From Rhizopus arrhizus (Eukaryota; Mucoromycota; Mucoromycetes; Mucorales; Rhizopodaceae): 64,000 nt of DNA. The notes beneath the pieces are model-generated. The model was not told the origin of the DNA, did no database searches, and worked only from the letters and a program-made list of their open reading frames with translations. The stretch covers positions 1 through 64,000 of the forward strand of contig JAKZZE010000008.1 of NCBI GenBank assembly GCA_024220505.1, read 5' to 3'. A program made the translations under genes and the position numbers. Below, piece by piece: positions 41,248 to 54,097 of this stretch. Within the stretch, counting starts at the first letter, position 1. Each line of letters opens with the position of its first letter.

Positions 41248-43157
41248 TTATTGATTTTCTAAAATCTGCATTAAATCTTTTACTTGAAGACTTAATTTTT
41301 CAAGTATTTTTTCTTTCTCTTCCACTTCCCTTTTTAATGCCATGTTATTCTTCAGTAAAGATTTTGTAACCTTGTTTAGATCGATTAGTTAAGATGCAAT
41401 ATTATATAACTTTTTCTTTCTTACAGCCTTTTCTTCATTCAAATTCTTTTCAAACTTGATGTATTTATCCTTAATATTCACTGTTTTCTTGTCTATTCTG
41501 TCCTTTTCTTTACTATTCTCTGTCAATAAACAATCCAAGCTCGAAAATTTTTCTTTTAATTTTTCTTGTGTTTCTTTTGTATAATCCAAACGATGTGTTA
41601 CTGCCTGTACTTCATTTTCTAAGTTTGCTTTCTGTTTAAATAATACATCTAATTGATCCTCATAATACATGCGCTGTGAGTCTAGCTGTGAGATTAGCAT
41701 GAACGTATAATCTGTAGATATGCCATCTAATTTTTCTAATTGACTATTGTTATGATGTTGTCTAGAAAGTTGAGTACTGGATTGGTTGCCTTTGCCACTA
41801 TTATTGTTACTATTATTCGGCTTTGAAGCAGACTCGTTCTGATCACGGTGATGGCTACTACTACCAGTCTCGTTTGGAGGGAGCTCGACGATAGCACCAT
41901 CAACCATGTTCTGTATCAGTCTGTGTACATAACCATCGCCCAAATAATCCCATACTCTTTGCGTTTCAATTTCCAGTGCATATAAATGATCTGTAGCTAC
42001 ATAATGATCATAGGCATGGGCATCTTGATATCTACCACATCCAACATGTCCGCAAATCATACAAATCCATAAGCTCTCCGTTGATTGACATTCAAAACAT
42101 TCACTACACTCTTGCTTTTGCTGTTGTTGTTGTTGTTGTTGTTGTTGCTGTTGCTCTTGGTCTTCTTTTCTTTTGGTACTTGTCAACACAGGCCTTTGAG
42201 AGTATCTGCAAACAGGGCATTTTCCTTGACCCCATTTATGTACACAATCACACTGTACTGTATGTCGACACTGAATGCTCAATAAACCTGTAATGCTTTC
42301 ATCCATACGTTCTAAGCATACTGGACAGGTCGGTAGTTCGGCCAAATCACTCTTTTTCCTTTGCAAATCCTGAATGAGGGTATGATTCATGTATGGAAAT
42401 GATTGTATTGAATAGGATTCGATTTGATAAGATTGAAGATAGACGGCGTGACTAATTTCTGGTTCCATCATATTAAACCTTCTACCGTTGTATTTTTGAT
42501 AGCAAGCAAACGCTGATCGTTTATTCTTAAACTTTAAAAGCACCATGTATTTATTAGGTGAAAAGTCTCTATTGAATTGTAAGTAGGTGATCAGCTGTAT
42601 TCAGTAGAGTACCTTATAAATCGGTATTGAAGAATATCTTTATTTGTTGATGAGCCAAGAAATTGCATGAAATCTTTATTTGTCATATAAGATGGCACAG
42701 CTAAAATACAAATAATTCTATCGTCATCACTGTCATCTTCTTCTTTCATGGATTCCTGTTTAGCGATTTTGGTGTCTGGTAAGTCTTGTTCTTGCATCGC
42801 TTGTCGGTCTCGATACAAGTGAAGCACACCATAGCCTAAGGGTATCATTTTCTCTGTTGTATTGACAACTTGTAATTCAATCGGTCCAAAACGGAAATCG
42901 ATTTTATCTTCTAAGGAATGGTTCAAATGCTGTGATTTAGGTGTATCAATAGGTGTGGGTGGCGTATTTTGGTGAGTATTCGTGCTTAATTTTCTAGGCA
43001 AATTGGATTTTTGAGTCACTTTTGGATGAGGATAGCTTTTGAAATAAGCTATCGACTCTGTATTATTAACATGCAAGATATCATCATCAAATAAATGAGT
43101 TGAAAAATGAGTGTGTTCTGGTGTGTACAAGATACATTTTAAATGATAACGAAACAT
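41248..43157 (-). CDS. BRAP: BRAP2-like RING E3 ubiquitin ligase
   Basis: Exons 42613-43157, 41425-42568 and 41248-41370 encode 603 aa. An RRM-like BRAP2 N-terminal domain (ILAVPSYMTNKDFMQFLG ... RDFSPNKYMVLLKF) is followed by a RING finger (CPVCLERMD ... CRHTVQCDC ... CPVC). A run of 12 Gln follows, then a ZnF-UBP (CSECFECQSTESLWICMICG, GCGRY, HAYDHY) and a long coiled coil to the end. In animals BRAP2/IMP restrains Ras-MAPK signalling and binds nuclear localisation signals; the fungal role is less clear. The start is at ATG 43157; the frame before it is T-rich UTR. Confidence 0.93.
42118..42153. repeat. Polyglutamine (CAA/CAG) triplet run
   Basis: TTG/CTG triplets on the plus strand encode about 12 consecutive Gln between the RING and ZnF-UBP domains of the BRAP2-like protein. 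Confidence 0.85.
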
Positions 43158-43218
43158 GAAAAAAAGAACAAAAAAAAAATGCAAGTTGAAATTTAGTCCA
43201 ATCAAATGGAGTAATTTA

Positions 43219-44787
43219 TTAAGTCATACGCGTTGTACTTTCAGTTGAAGATGGTCTATCCGCTGCATGACCTTCAAAATAAGAAGCATTCATTGAATCT
43301 CTTTGTTGTTGAGCACGTTGTATGATATTTTGATATATTTTATCGCTATAAGGGAATACAATACCATCACCTAAGCCCTTTTTTATCGGAACTATAGTAG
43401 TCATGAGCATTTGTTTGTGTGGGCTGAGATATGTTATTACCAAACCAACTTAGAGGGTGGTTTCCCATAACGCATCTCCAATTGTCCTTTTTGCTTTGTT
43501 CCCATAAATAGTTTTCAGGCGCAATGGACACGATTTCAAAGTTATATCCACTGCTATCAAAGTCTACTCTGATATCATAAGGTCTGTCTGCTAAATGTTC
43601 AATAGTTGTCTCGTTACGTAAGATGTATGAAAGATGTACAGATGTGAATCCAAGTACAGTGAACCCAAATACAAATGCACTACTGGATGTTATTATCCCT
43701 TTGCTTTAATTTATATATAAAACTTACAGAATGAGGAGAACTATCCATTGTGGATCCAATTCAGCATTCTATTATATGATTAATATACCTATAACAACCA
43801 TTATAATTACAAAATTTTACCATGTCTTGAACTGCTCTTATAACTAAAGGTAAAGTACTCACAAATACCCAAAAGCCATAAATGCCCGAATAAAATATAA
43901 ACAAGAAGAAGAACTTGTAATTACCAAATCCAACACATCCGCTTACCCTACTATTCCATCAATAGCTTATTCAACGCTCACATAATCATAACTGTATTAC
44001 CAAGGACAATGACTAAATGACAGTATGAATGAATCCCTAGGTAATCCCTTCCCTATACAACACACTCTTCACTTACTGATCCATCTTTAATATACACGAG
44101 TTACATTCTTTGCAATGGTGTGTTCTATCTGGTTTAAAGCATTCACACATATGACAATATCTTGGCTGTCCATCTTGTTTACTAATTGACAGTAGAGGCG
44201 CACTTTCTGTATCTCTATTATTATCCAAATAATGACCAGTCATCTTTTCGCGATCAAATAGCTTCCGTGAATAATAGTAAGGTGGTAGCTGTGCAATTAA
44301 TAATCCTTGCCTTGTTTCTGATGCTAAGAGAGCCTATCCATACAAACATATTATTTTTTTCTATTGTTTGACACTTTTTCTTTCTTTTGGGGAATGATTT
44401 AATGTTACTTTGGTTTACATTGTCAGGTTTTCCTGGTGAAGTTGATAAAACTCGAATATAACATAACAAAGCCATGCTCCATAAAGAGCTCGCAATAATC
44501 ATAAAAATAACTATTGACAGTTATTAACTCATGTACTACATGTACACATATCCAAAAAAAATACTTTACTTGCTTCTGCTTTATGTTCTTCCTTTTGTAA
44601 TAATAAATGTACTATCAGTCATGATTAGATTCGATCTCCTTTCTGGCTTAACTTTTTTTTTTAAAAAAAAACACGAACCACAGATACGAAATATGTATAT
44701 ATACCATGAATAGCCTAGTATACCAACAACTACAAATGGAAGAAGAATGCCTGCAATTTTAGAAGCAAGTGGAGACGTCCTAGCCAT
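43219..44787 (-). CDS. DHHC-type protein S-palmitoyltransferase
   Basis: The proposed exons are 44613-44787 (end uncertain), 44419-44510, 44077-44333, 44001-44012 (12 nt), 43821-43947, 43728-43768, 43441-43679 and 43219-43391, about 371 aa. Membrane segments lie at residues about 8-35 and 60-85, then after the catalytic domain (YKFFFLFIFYSG; IVLLILAFVFGFTVLGF). The Cys-rich domain YCHMCECFKPDRTHHCKECNSC leads to MDHHCPWVSGC. The DHHC Cys sits in a 12-nt microexon whose inclusion is required for HCPW. A TTxE-like site (NETTIE) and a cytosolic C-tail with WFVPIKKGLG follow. The enzyme attaches palmitate to protein cysteines on Golgi, vacuole or plasma membrane. The exon 1/2 junction is the weakest part of the model. 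Confidence 0.87.
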
Positions 44788-44959
44788 ATCAAATAAATAA
44801 AAGGAATGAAAAAAAAAAAAAAAAAAAAAAAAAGAAGCCCCCTTTTTACATTTATTTCGGGATTTCAAAATACGACGTATTTTTTTTAATGTTCATTAAC
44901 CTTTCGTCATTCTAATAAACTTGAGCTCTGGCTCCTTATAAAAAATAATAATGCTTATT

Positions 44960-46449
44960 AAAATTCATCAAAGCGTATAAGTATTAAGTGCGATGCAAGT
45001 GTATGAAGCAGTGGCTTGTAAAAATACAAAAGGGATTAACATGGAGAACTGTAAGCAGATAGTTTCAATTGTTCCTTCTGGATTTGATTGATGACAACCG
45101 CATCCAAGGCAGGAGTCAGTTCAAAGAATCGTTATCAGTGGGATTTACATATGAATTGGATGACTGTAGCAGAAAATATATATACTGTAAACTTGTCATG
45201 ATAATGTAAGATGTAATACTTGGATAGTCTAAGTGTGGACAAATCCTAGAATATTAAGCTACAGTTAGGATCTTTAGGACTTGACAAGTATTTATTAAAA
45301 GATGCTTTCCACAAGTCTTGTTTTTGAATTCAAGTAAAGAGCATATGAAAAAAAAAAAATGCGACGTAATGATGATATAGTCTTTTTACTTGGTTTTCAG
45401 ATCTTTTCAAAAGATTTTTGGACGTCTTCGAAAATTCTTTCAGACGTAATTATTTTATTTTTGGACATAATGGCTCCTTCTGACAACAATAATCCTACTC
45501 AGAGAGCTGGTTTAGCCGAGTCATCTTACTCAAACACTTTGACAACATTAGCGACCAAAGCATCTTCATCACAACGATCTTGGGCACAGGTGATAACCAA
45601 AAAGCGTAAAACTCTTCTGCATTCGTCCAGTTTTCTTTCAATAGCAAATATCGCTGGTCCAACATCGATCGTAAGGGCATACCAACTGTCTTTAAATCCA
45701 GTATTTGGCATCTGGGCCATGGTCCTGGAAGAACATTTCTTGATATGACTGGACGCAAAGAAACTAAGATCGAGTTCCTGAGGTTGACCGCTAAGCAATA
45801 TCCCTCTAGAGTAGGCGTGCTCACTCAACAAGTTGGATCCTTCAAATTTGCTGAGATTAATTTTGATTCTGCCACATCCTCTTGTCACATTTAATAACTT
45901 CTCTATGAATATACAGAAACGTAATAACACTGAAGTATTTACACCTACTTCAGCTGTGGAAAGAGCCAAAAAAAAAAAATCAGTCCTTTTCGATGATAGT
46001 TTAGAAGATGCTGCATTTGAATACAAATCTGATTACAATAATTCTGTGCCAGGGGAGTTATCACAGCCTTTCACTAACCCAAACTTTCAATTATTATGAA
46101 TAATCATGGTAATAATGTCATAAATATGAATATAGGCTCAATTAATTGCAGAACAATTTACAAAAACAACAATCTACAACACATTAATAACTTCATTCAA
46201 TATCTAACAGCAAATAAATATATTATTGTGTCAAGAAACAAATATACATCTTCATTCATTCAGTAAAATAACACAATCACCCAACATGAAGACTATCTAA
46301 GTATTACATCTTACATTATCATCAAATCCAGAAGGAACAATTGAAACTATCTGCTTACAGTTCTCCATGTTAATCTCTTTTATATTTTTACAAGCCACTG
46401 CTTCATACACTTGCATCGCACTTAATCCTTATACGCTTTGACGAATTTT
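44960..46449. repeat. Inverted repeat around a LINE fragment
   Basis: The 129-bp block 44960-45088 is the reverse complement of 46321-46449 with four mismatches. The pairing resumes at 45198-45230 against 46290-46322 after a 109-bp insertion in the left arm. Arms flank a loop of about 1.06 kb. The right arm continues a LINE endonuclease reading (LQATASYTCIALNP), so both arms appear LINE-derived. Confidence 0.85.
45410..46449 (+). mobile_element. Decayed LINE fragment (ORF1 part plus start of endonuclease)
   Basis: ORF1-like sequence begins at ATG 45470 (MAPSDNNNPTQRAG) and includes SQRSWAQVITKKRK. In shifted frames it continues with RTFLDMTGRKETKIEFLRL and YPSRVGVLTQQVGSFKFAE. A second ORF starts at 46096 with MNNHGNNVINMNIGSIN, the start of a LINE endonuclease; it breaks soon after. 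No RT remains. It differs from the LINE at the left end of the window. Confidence 0.65.
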
Positions 46450-46492
46450 GATGTTTATTAAAATTTTCATTCATACAAAAAAAGTAAAAATG

Positions 46493-48116
<1,624 letters not shown>

Positions 48117-48938
48117 TGATAATTTAAAAGATGAAAGAAGAAAAAAATAAAAAGAGAAAAATGAGGGTATTTTTATGCGATCGTTATGCGTTATTCGCTT
48201 ACGAATATATGCATGATCGCATATAAACATCTCCGCTAGAGTCAAAAGCCCTCTAAAAAACGGTTGATTTTATCAAGTAATCGATCAAAATAAGAGGTAT
48301 GATTAGATGATTTGATTTTGTAGTTAAACAAGTTTATTATAACAGATTAGATAAAGACGGTTGAAATTCCTGTCACTGCTTTTAAAATATGCTTGTAATC
48401 ATCAACTGCTGTTTTCCAGATCTTAATTAGCTTTTATGGTAGTAATCAGCTATAAAAATAAAGGTTTAATTATCTATTGCCTTTTGATATGTGAACAATA
48501 TTGTCCTATCTCTTGTCCTTTCATGGTTTGTCATTTTAGCTTTTTCTTTTCTTTTTTTAACAAAAAAATTCAAGCCAATTATATTACAATGTACATATAA
48601 CATTTGAAAATCACGCAATACAATGATACCGGGCATACTGTCGCATGTACTAAAAAGAATGTGTCATGTTGATCAGGGTAAAGGGACACAGAAAATAAAA
48701 ATGAGTTTGATTTTTTTTTTTTTTATTCTTACAAAAAATAAGATTATACGATATTGTTCTAATTCAATTTGTAGCAAAACTGTTCTTATAAACTGACGAA
48801 GATACTCATAGATAACACGGTTTGTAATTTAAATGAAAATAACCAATTAACAGTGATGATGACATCTTGCTGGATCGAGAACTATGCTCTATGTGAACAA
48901 CTCGGGGATAGTTTCAAAGAAAAAAGATAATAATACTC

Positions 48939-48988
<50 letters not shown>

Positions 48989-49115
48989 CAATCATCCATG
49001 CGCAGCCAAAAAGTACCCTACTTTATTTAGCGCGTTTCGTGTCAATTTTTTAAACAGTCGCGTCAATATTTTTTTTTTATTTTTTTTTTTTTTACTTTTT
49101 CAATTCCTTTGACAC
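48117..49115. other. Intergenic, 1 kb with T48 tract
   Basis: This is a divergent promoter region of MET17 and RPA1. A T48 homopolymer (48941-48988) lies 127 bp before the RPA1 start, with further T tracts at 49071-49093. Such poly(dA:dT) tracts exclude nucleosomes. No gene seen. Confidence 0.65.
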
Positions 49116-51495
49116 ATGTTACAACAACTTTCTGCAGGAGCAATTAAAGCCATTTACTATGAAGAAAAGTCAAATCCACTTTCAAACAATCCAATTGTTC
49201 AAGTAATCAACATTAAGGCTGTTCCTGTCAATGGTTCCACTCGTTACAGGTAAACAATCAATGTTTAAATGTATGCACTTTATAATAACACAAACTTGTT
49301 TTCTTCAGAGCTATTGTATCTGACGGTATTAACTTTATGCAAGGTAATAAAAACAAAATAGTTTTTCTTTTACGTTTTGCTTATTATTACTACTAGCTAT
49401 GCTTGCTACGCAACACACCGCTCTTGTTGAACAAGGACAGATAAAAAGAAACAGTATAATACGTATTAATGAATATGTTTGTAACTTACTCTCTAACAAA
49501 AAGTAAAAATGAAAGACAAACAACATTAGGAAAACAAAAAATAACTTTGTGTATATAGGGTGTTGATTATTTTAAGTATTGATGTTATGACTACGGATGT
49601 TGAAGCTAAAGTGGGTACACCTGTTTCTCTTGATCCAACTTCTGGATCCGCAGCTAATACACCAAATACTCCTACAGCTGCTGCTACAAGCACTACTTCT
49701 CAGCCAAAACCATCAGAACCTGCTCGTGCTCCTGAACAAAGACAACCTACATTCAACAGTACAAATTCTTCTTCAGGTGGATACTTTTCAGGTGTCAATA
49801 TGCAATTAGAGTCTTCACTTACTCCAATTAAAAATATCAATCCTTATCAGAGCAGGTAAAAATATACATGTTGGTGAATGATCTGTATATATAACCACTT
49901 TTTCTCATTAGATGGACTATTAAAGCAAGAGTGACATTAAAATCACCTATTAAACAGTGGCATAATAATAAGGGGGATGGCAAGTTATTCAGTGTTAATT
50001 TTCTTGATCAAAGTGTAAAAAAAAAAATAGTGTTAAATCAACAAAATATATCCCTTGACTGACTTGCCTTTTCTAGGGTGAAATTAAAGCCACAGCCTTT
50101 AATGATCAAGTAGACCGTCTTTATAATATGTTTGAAGAAGGTAATGTTTATTATCTTTCTAAAGCAAGAGTGACAATGGCCAGAAAACAATTCTCTACGT
50201 TGGATAATGAATATGAATTAACGCTTGAAGCTGGTACTGAAATCGAGCTTGTAAGTAAATTAAGGTATTCATTAATCAAACTCATTAAACACTTGCCTAG
50301 TGTCCTTCTGATGCTGCTATTCCTCAAATGAACTTTAAATTGGTCAAGATTGGTGATTTGGATAGTGTGGAAAAGGGTGCAACTGTTGGTAAATAGAGAA
50401 AAGAGATGGTTATATAATAACTTATGGATTCACGATTGTAGATGCTATGGGTGTTGTTATCCAAGATAGTGGTTTAAATGAAATCGTTACAAAAGCTACG
50501 GGTAAACCTGTAAGTGAAAGAAGTGGCCTGTCTATTATCAAATTAACACTACTTGTTTATAGACTAACAAGAGAGAATTGACGATTGTTGATGAAAGTGG
50601 TAAATCTGTTCGGTTGACATTGTGGGATAAGACGGCCGAAGAGTTTGATTCGAGTGATAGCCCTATTGTTGCTTGCAGAGGTCTTCGCGTAAGTGACTTT
50701 AATGGTAGATCCTTGTCTTTATCCTCTGCTGGTACCTTGAAAAAGAATCCTGATATTCCAGAAGCACAAAGACTTCGTCAGTGGTAAGTGTTGATATTGT
50801 TGTATGTAAATAGATTGATTAATAAACTATGGCAGGTTTAACGAAAAAGGCCAAGGTGTTCAACAATTCGATAGCTTCTCGAATAGTGCTATGACCAGTA
50901 GCGGCTCGGGCGACTCTCGTCCAAACAGCCGATTGAACCTCTTACAGGTGAGAACCGAGGGGTTGGGCTCAGGTAACCGAAATGATTTCTTCATGTTCAA
51001 GGGAACAGTGGCATATATTAAACAAGAAAATGTTGCTTATGCTGGTTGTCCCGAGTGTAAAAAGAAGTTGTTGCAAGAAGAGAATGGCTGGCGGTGTGAA
51101 AAGTGCCAAAAAACGTTTGGTTCTCCTGATTGGAAATATATCTTGACGATGGGCATCAATGACTCTACTTCTCAGATTTTCTTTAATACTTTTGATGAAA
51201 CAGGAAAAATCATTATGGGCATGTCTGCAACTGAGCTCATGGAATTAAAGGACAGAGACACTGCTGCCTACCAAAGAGCATGTAATAAGGCCTTATTCAA
51301 AGCATACAATTTTAAAGCAAGAGCTAGATCTGAAACATACAATGTAAGTCACATTCTGGTGGATAATCTTTTATATTCACTCTCTTTGTATAGGATCAAA
51401 GCCGTATAAAGTATACTATCTGGGAAGCATCACCTATTGACTTCATCAAAGAATCTCATGAATTAGTTTCTTCTATTGAAAAACTTTTAATCTAA
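49116..51495 (+). CDS. RFA1: Replication protein A large subunit (RPA70)
   Basis: Eleven exons, 49116-49249, 49309-49343, 49397-49502, 49559-49855, 49912-50014, 50077-50250, 50301-50388, 50442-50509, 50563-50783, 50836-51343 and 51394-51495, encode 611 aa. The N-terminal OB fold (DBD-F) begins [11 protein letters not shown] Ser/Thr/Pro linker follows (about residues 105-170). DBD-A starts [17 protein letters not shown] follows ([11 protein letters not shown]), and DBD-C carries the zinc ribbon CPECKKKL ... CEKCQKTF. The last helix ([14 protein letters not shown]) mediates trimer contact. RPA coats single-stranded DNA in replication, repair and recombination. Confidence 0.95.
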
Positions 51496-51653
51496 AAAAA
51501 AAAGCTTCGTAAATAAATTTTTGCTACTGAATTATTTTTTAAAAAATGTTTATTTTGATACAAAAAAAGGCCAGAGAGGCTAGTCATTTTTTTAGCGGTA
51601 GTAAAGAGTGAAGAATAGATGTGAGTGTGTAAAAAGAAAGGGATATTATTTGC

Positions 51654-54097
51654 TTAGATGTTCAAGAACAATTCAGTGTACTTGGGGAATGGCCACAATT
51701 TATCAGCTACGTTGCGTTCCAATTTATCAGCAAATTCACGGATGGCTTCCATCTTGGGTAAGACTTGGTTACAACAAGCGTCAGCCAACTTGACAATATC
51801 ACTTTCTTTGTTGAGATCCACCAAAAGATATTTAAGAGAAGCAATATCCTTTTGAAGGGAAGCAACAACAGGAGTCAATTCGTTCAACAAATCGACTTCA
51901 GGGGAAGCTTCAACACCAATGTTCTTCATGAATGAAGCAGATTCAGCCAAATCGTGTCTGTATTGATAAGCAGCAGGCAAGACTTGTTGGATGACCATGG
52001 TGATCATTGTTTGTGCTTCAATAAGAACTTCCTTGGCATACTTTTCAGTCAAAATGTGGTAACGAGAATGCAATTCAGCATCAGAAAAGACACCCATTTC
52101 CTTCAACATCTCAGCATTTTCACTTCTCAACAAACGACCAAAGGCTTCGGGACTCTTGGTGATGTTGGCCAATCCACGCTTAGCGGCTTCTTGAACCCAT
52201 TCATCAGAGTAGTTGTCACCTTCGAAACGAACATTCTTGGTGATAGCAATGTATTTACGAATGACGGCCAATTGATCTTCGTGGGAAGCAAAAGGCTTGT
52301 CACCCTTTTGTTGCTTCAAGTCAACCAAGATGTCATTCAAAGCCTTGGCAACAGCAGAGTTCAACAGGGTGACGGGGAAAGCAGGAGATTGCTTAGAACC
52401 AGCAGCACGGAATTCAAACTTGTTACCAGTGAAGGCGAAGGGAGATGTACGGTTACGATCCGTCAAATCACGAGCGATAGGAGGCAAGTTGGCCACCTTG
52501 AGATCCAACACGGTGCCCTTGACACGGACATTTTGAAGATCGACGCCGGCAAGTTCATAGTTCACAGGACGGTTTTCTTCAATGGCGTTCAAGACCTCAG
52601 TCAGTTGAGAACCCAAGAAGACAGAGATGATACCAGGAGGGGCTTCCTGAGCACCAAGACGATGGTCATTGGAAGCAGAGGCGACACCAGCACGGAGAAG
52701 ATCACCGTGGTCAAGTACGGCCTTGAGGACGGCAACCAAGAAGATCAAGAAACGGTAATTGGTTTCAGGAGTGCTTGAGGGGTCCAAAAGGTTGTCACCA
52801 GTATCGGTAGACAAACTCCAGTTACAGTGCTTACCGGAACCGTTGACACCGCGGAAAGGTTTTTCGTGGAACAGAACCTTGAGCTTGTGACGGTGAGCGA
52901 CACGGTGGAAGACATCCATGGTGAGCAAGTTGTGGTCAACGGCAGAAAGAACATCTTCAAAGATAGGAGCTACTTCGAATTGAGCAGGGGCGACTTCGTT
53001 GTGACGAGTTTTGATGGGGACACCCAACTTGGCAAGTTCAAGTTCACATTCACTGATAGCAGACAAAACACGGGTAGGGATCTTACCAAAGTAGTGGTCT
53101 TCAAGTTGTTGGTGACGAGGAGGAAGACCACCGATTAAGGTACGACCGGCGATCTTAAGATCAGGACGGAGTGTATACAAAGCACGATCAATCAAAAAGT
53201 ATTCTTGCTCAGTACCCAATGTTGTGTAAACAAGATTGGCGCGGTTTTCTAAATAAAGTAAATATCAAAATAAAAATACACATGTTTTCATAAGCATACC
53301 TTCTTCTTTAGGAGTGATTGTGTTGAGGACTTCCATAGAGACCTTTTCCAAGGCTTCACAAGATCTCAAGAGGACAGACTTTTCATCCAAAGCTTCACCG
53401 TTATAAGAGATAAAGACAGAAGGAATGTAAAGGATAGAAGTACCATGAGGTCCTTCTTGGATGAACATAGGACTATCATCTTATGTTTAGCAAAGAAAAC
53501 ACAACAGAAAACCTTATTTAATATAAAAATAATTTACCTCTTCGTATCCCAAACAGTGTAACCACGGGCTTCGAAGGTAGTACGCATACCACCAGATGGA
53601 AAAGATGAAGCGTCAGGTTCGGATTGTAATAATTGAGAACCAGAGAAAGTATCAATAGCAGTAACCTATTTTTAAACATTAAAAAATTAAAAAACTCTTC
53701 CCTTTTAGATCTGTTGATTACTTACAACTTCAGAACCATCCACAAAGGAGGATTTGAGGGTCAAGAATGAATCGTGTTTTTCAGCAGTACCATCATTTAA
53801 AGGTTGGAACCAGTGAGTAAAGTGAGTGGCACCGCGTTCGATAGCCCAAACTTTAACTGCGTGAGCAATAGCATCTGCAGTAGCTCTATCCATAGTTTTC
53901 TTTCCCTTCATGGTTTCAACAAAGATCTTGTAGACAGGTTTAGGCAACATATTGGCCATCTCAGTACGTGTGAACACGTTCTTTCCAAAGTTTTCAGAAA
54001 GAGGTCTAACTTGGCCACCTTTACTAGGGAACTCGACATAACGAGGAGCTTTGGTAAGGGATTCAACTACAGTGTTGAGACGAGCTTGATGGGCCAT
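51654..54097 (-). CDS. glnN: Type III glutamine synthetase
   Basis: Exons 53726-54097, 53538-53665, 53300-53472 and 51654-53248 encode 755 aa. The length and sequence fit GSIII, not the usual ~370-aa fungal GSII. It has the N-terminal block [43 protein letters not shown], the catalytic [38 protein letters not shown] and [16 protein letters not shown]. The C-terminal helical region is GSIII-specific. It makes glutamine from glutamate, ammonia and ATP. GSIII is mainly bacterial and protist; its presence here with introns implies long residence. Codon choice resembles highly expressed genes (many GGT, AAG, TTC). Confidence 0.96.

Noticed and set aside
51954..52778. 274-aa plus-strand frame over GSIII
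   Set aside because: Codon-bias shadow of the strongly biased GSIII gene.
52827..53138. 103-aa plus-strand frame
   Set aside because: Another shadow of GSIII.
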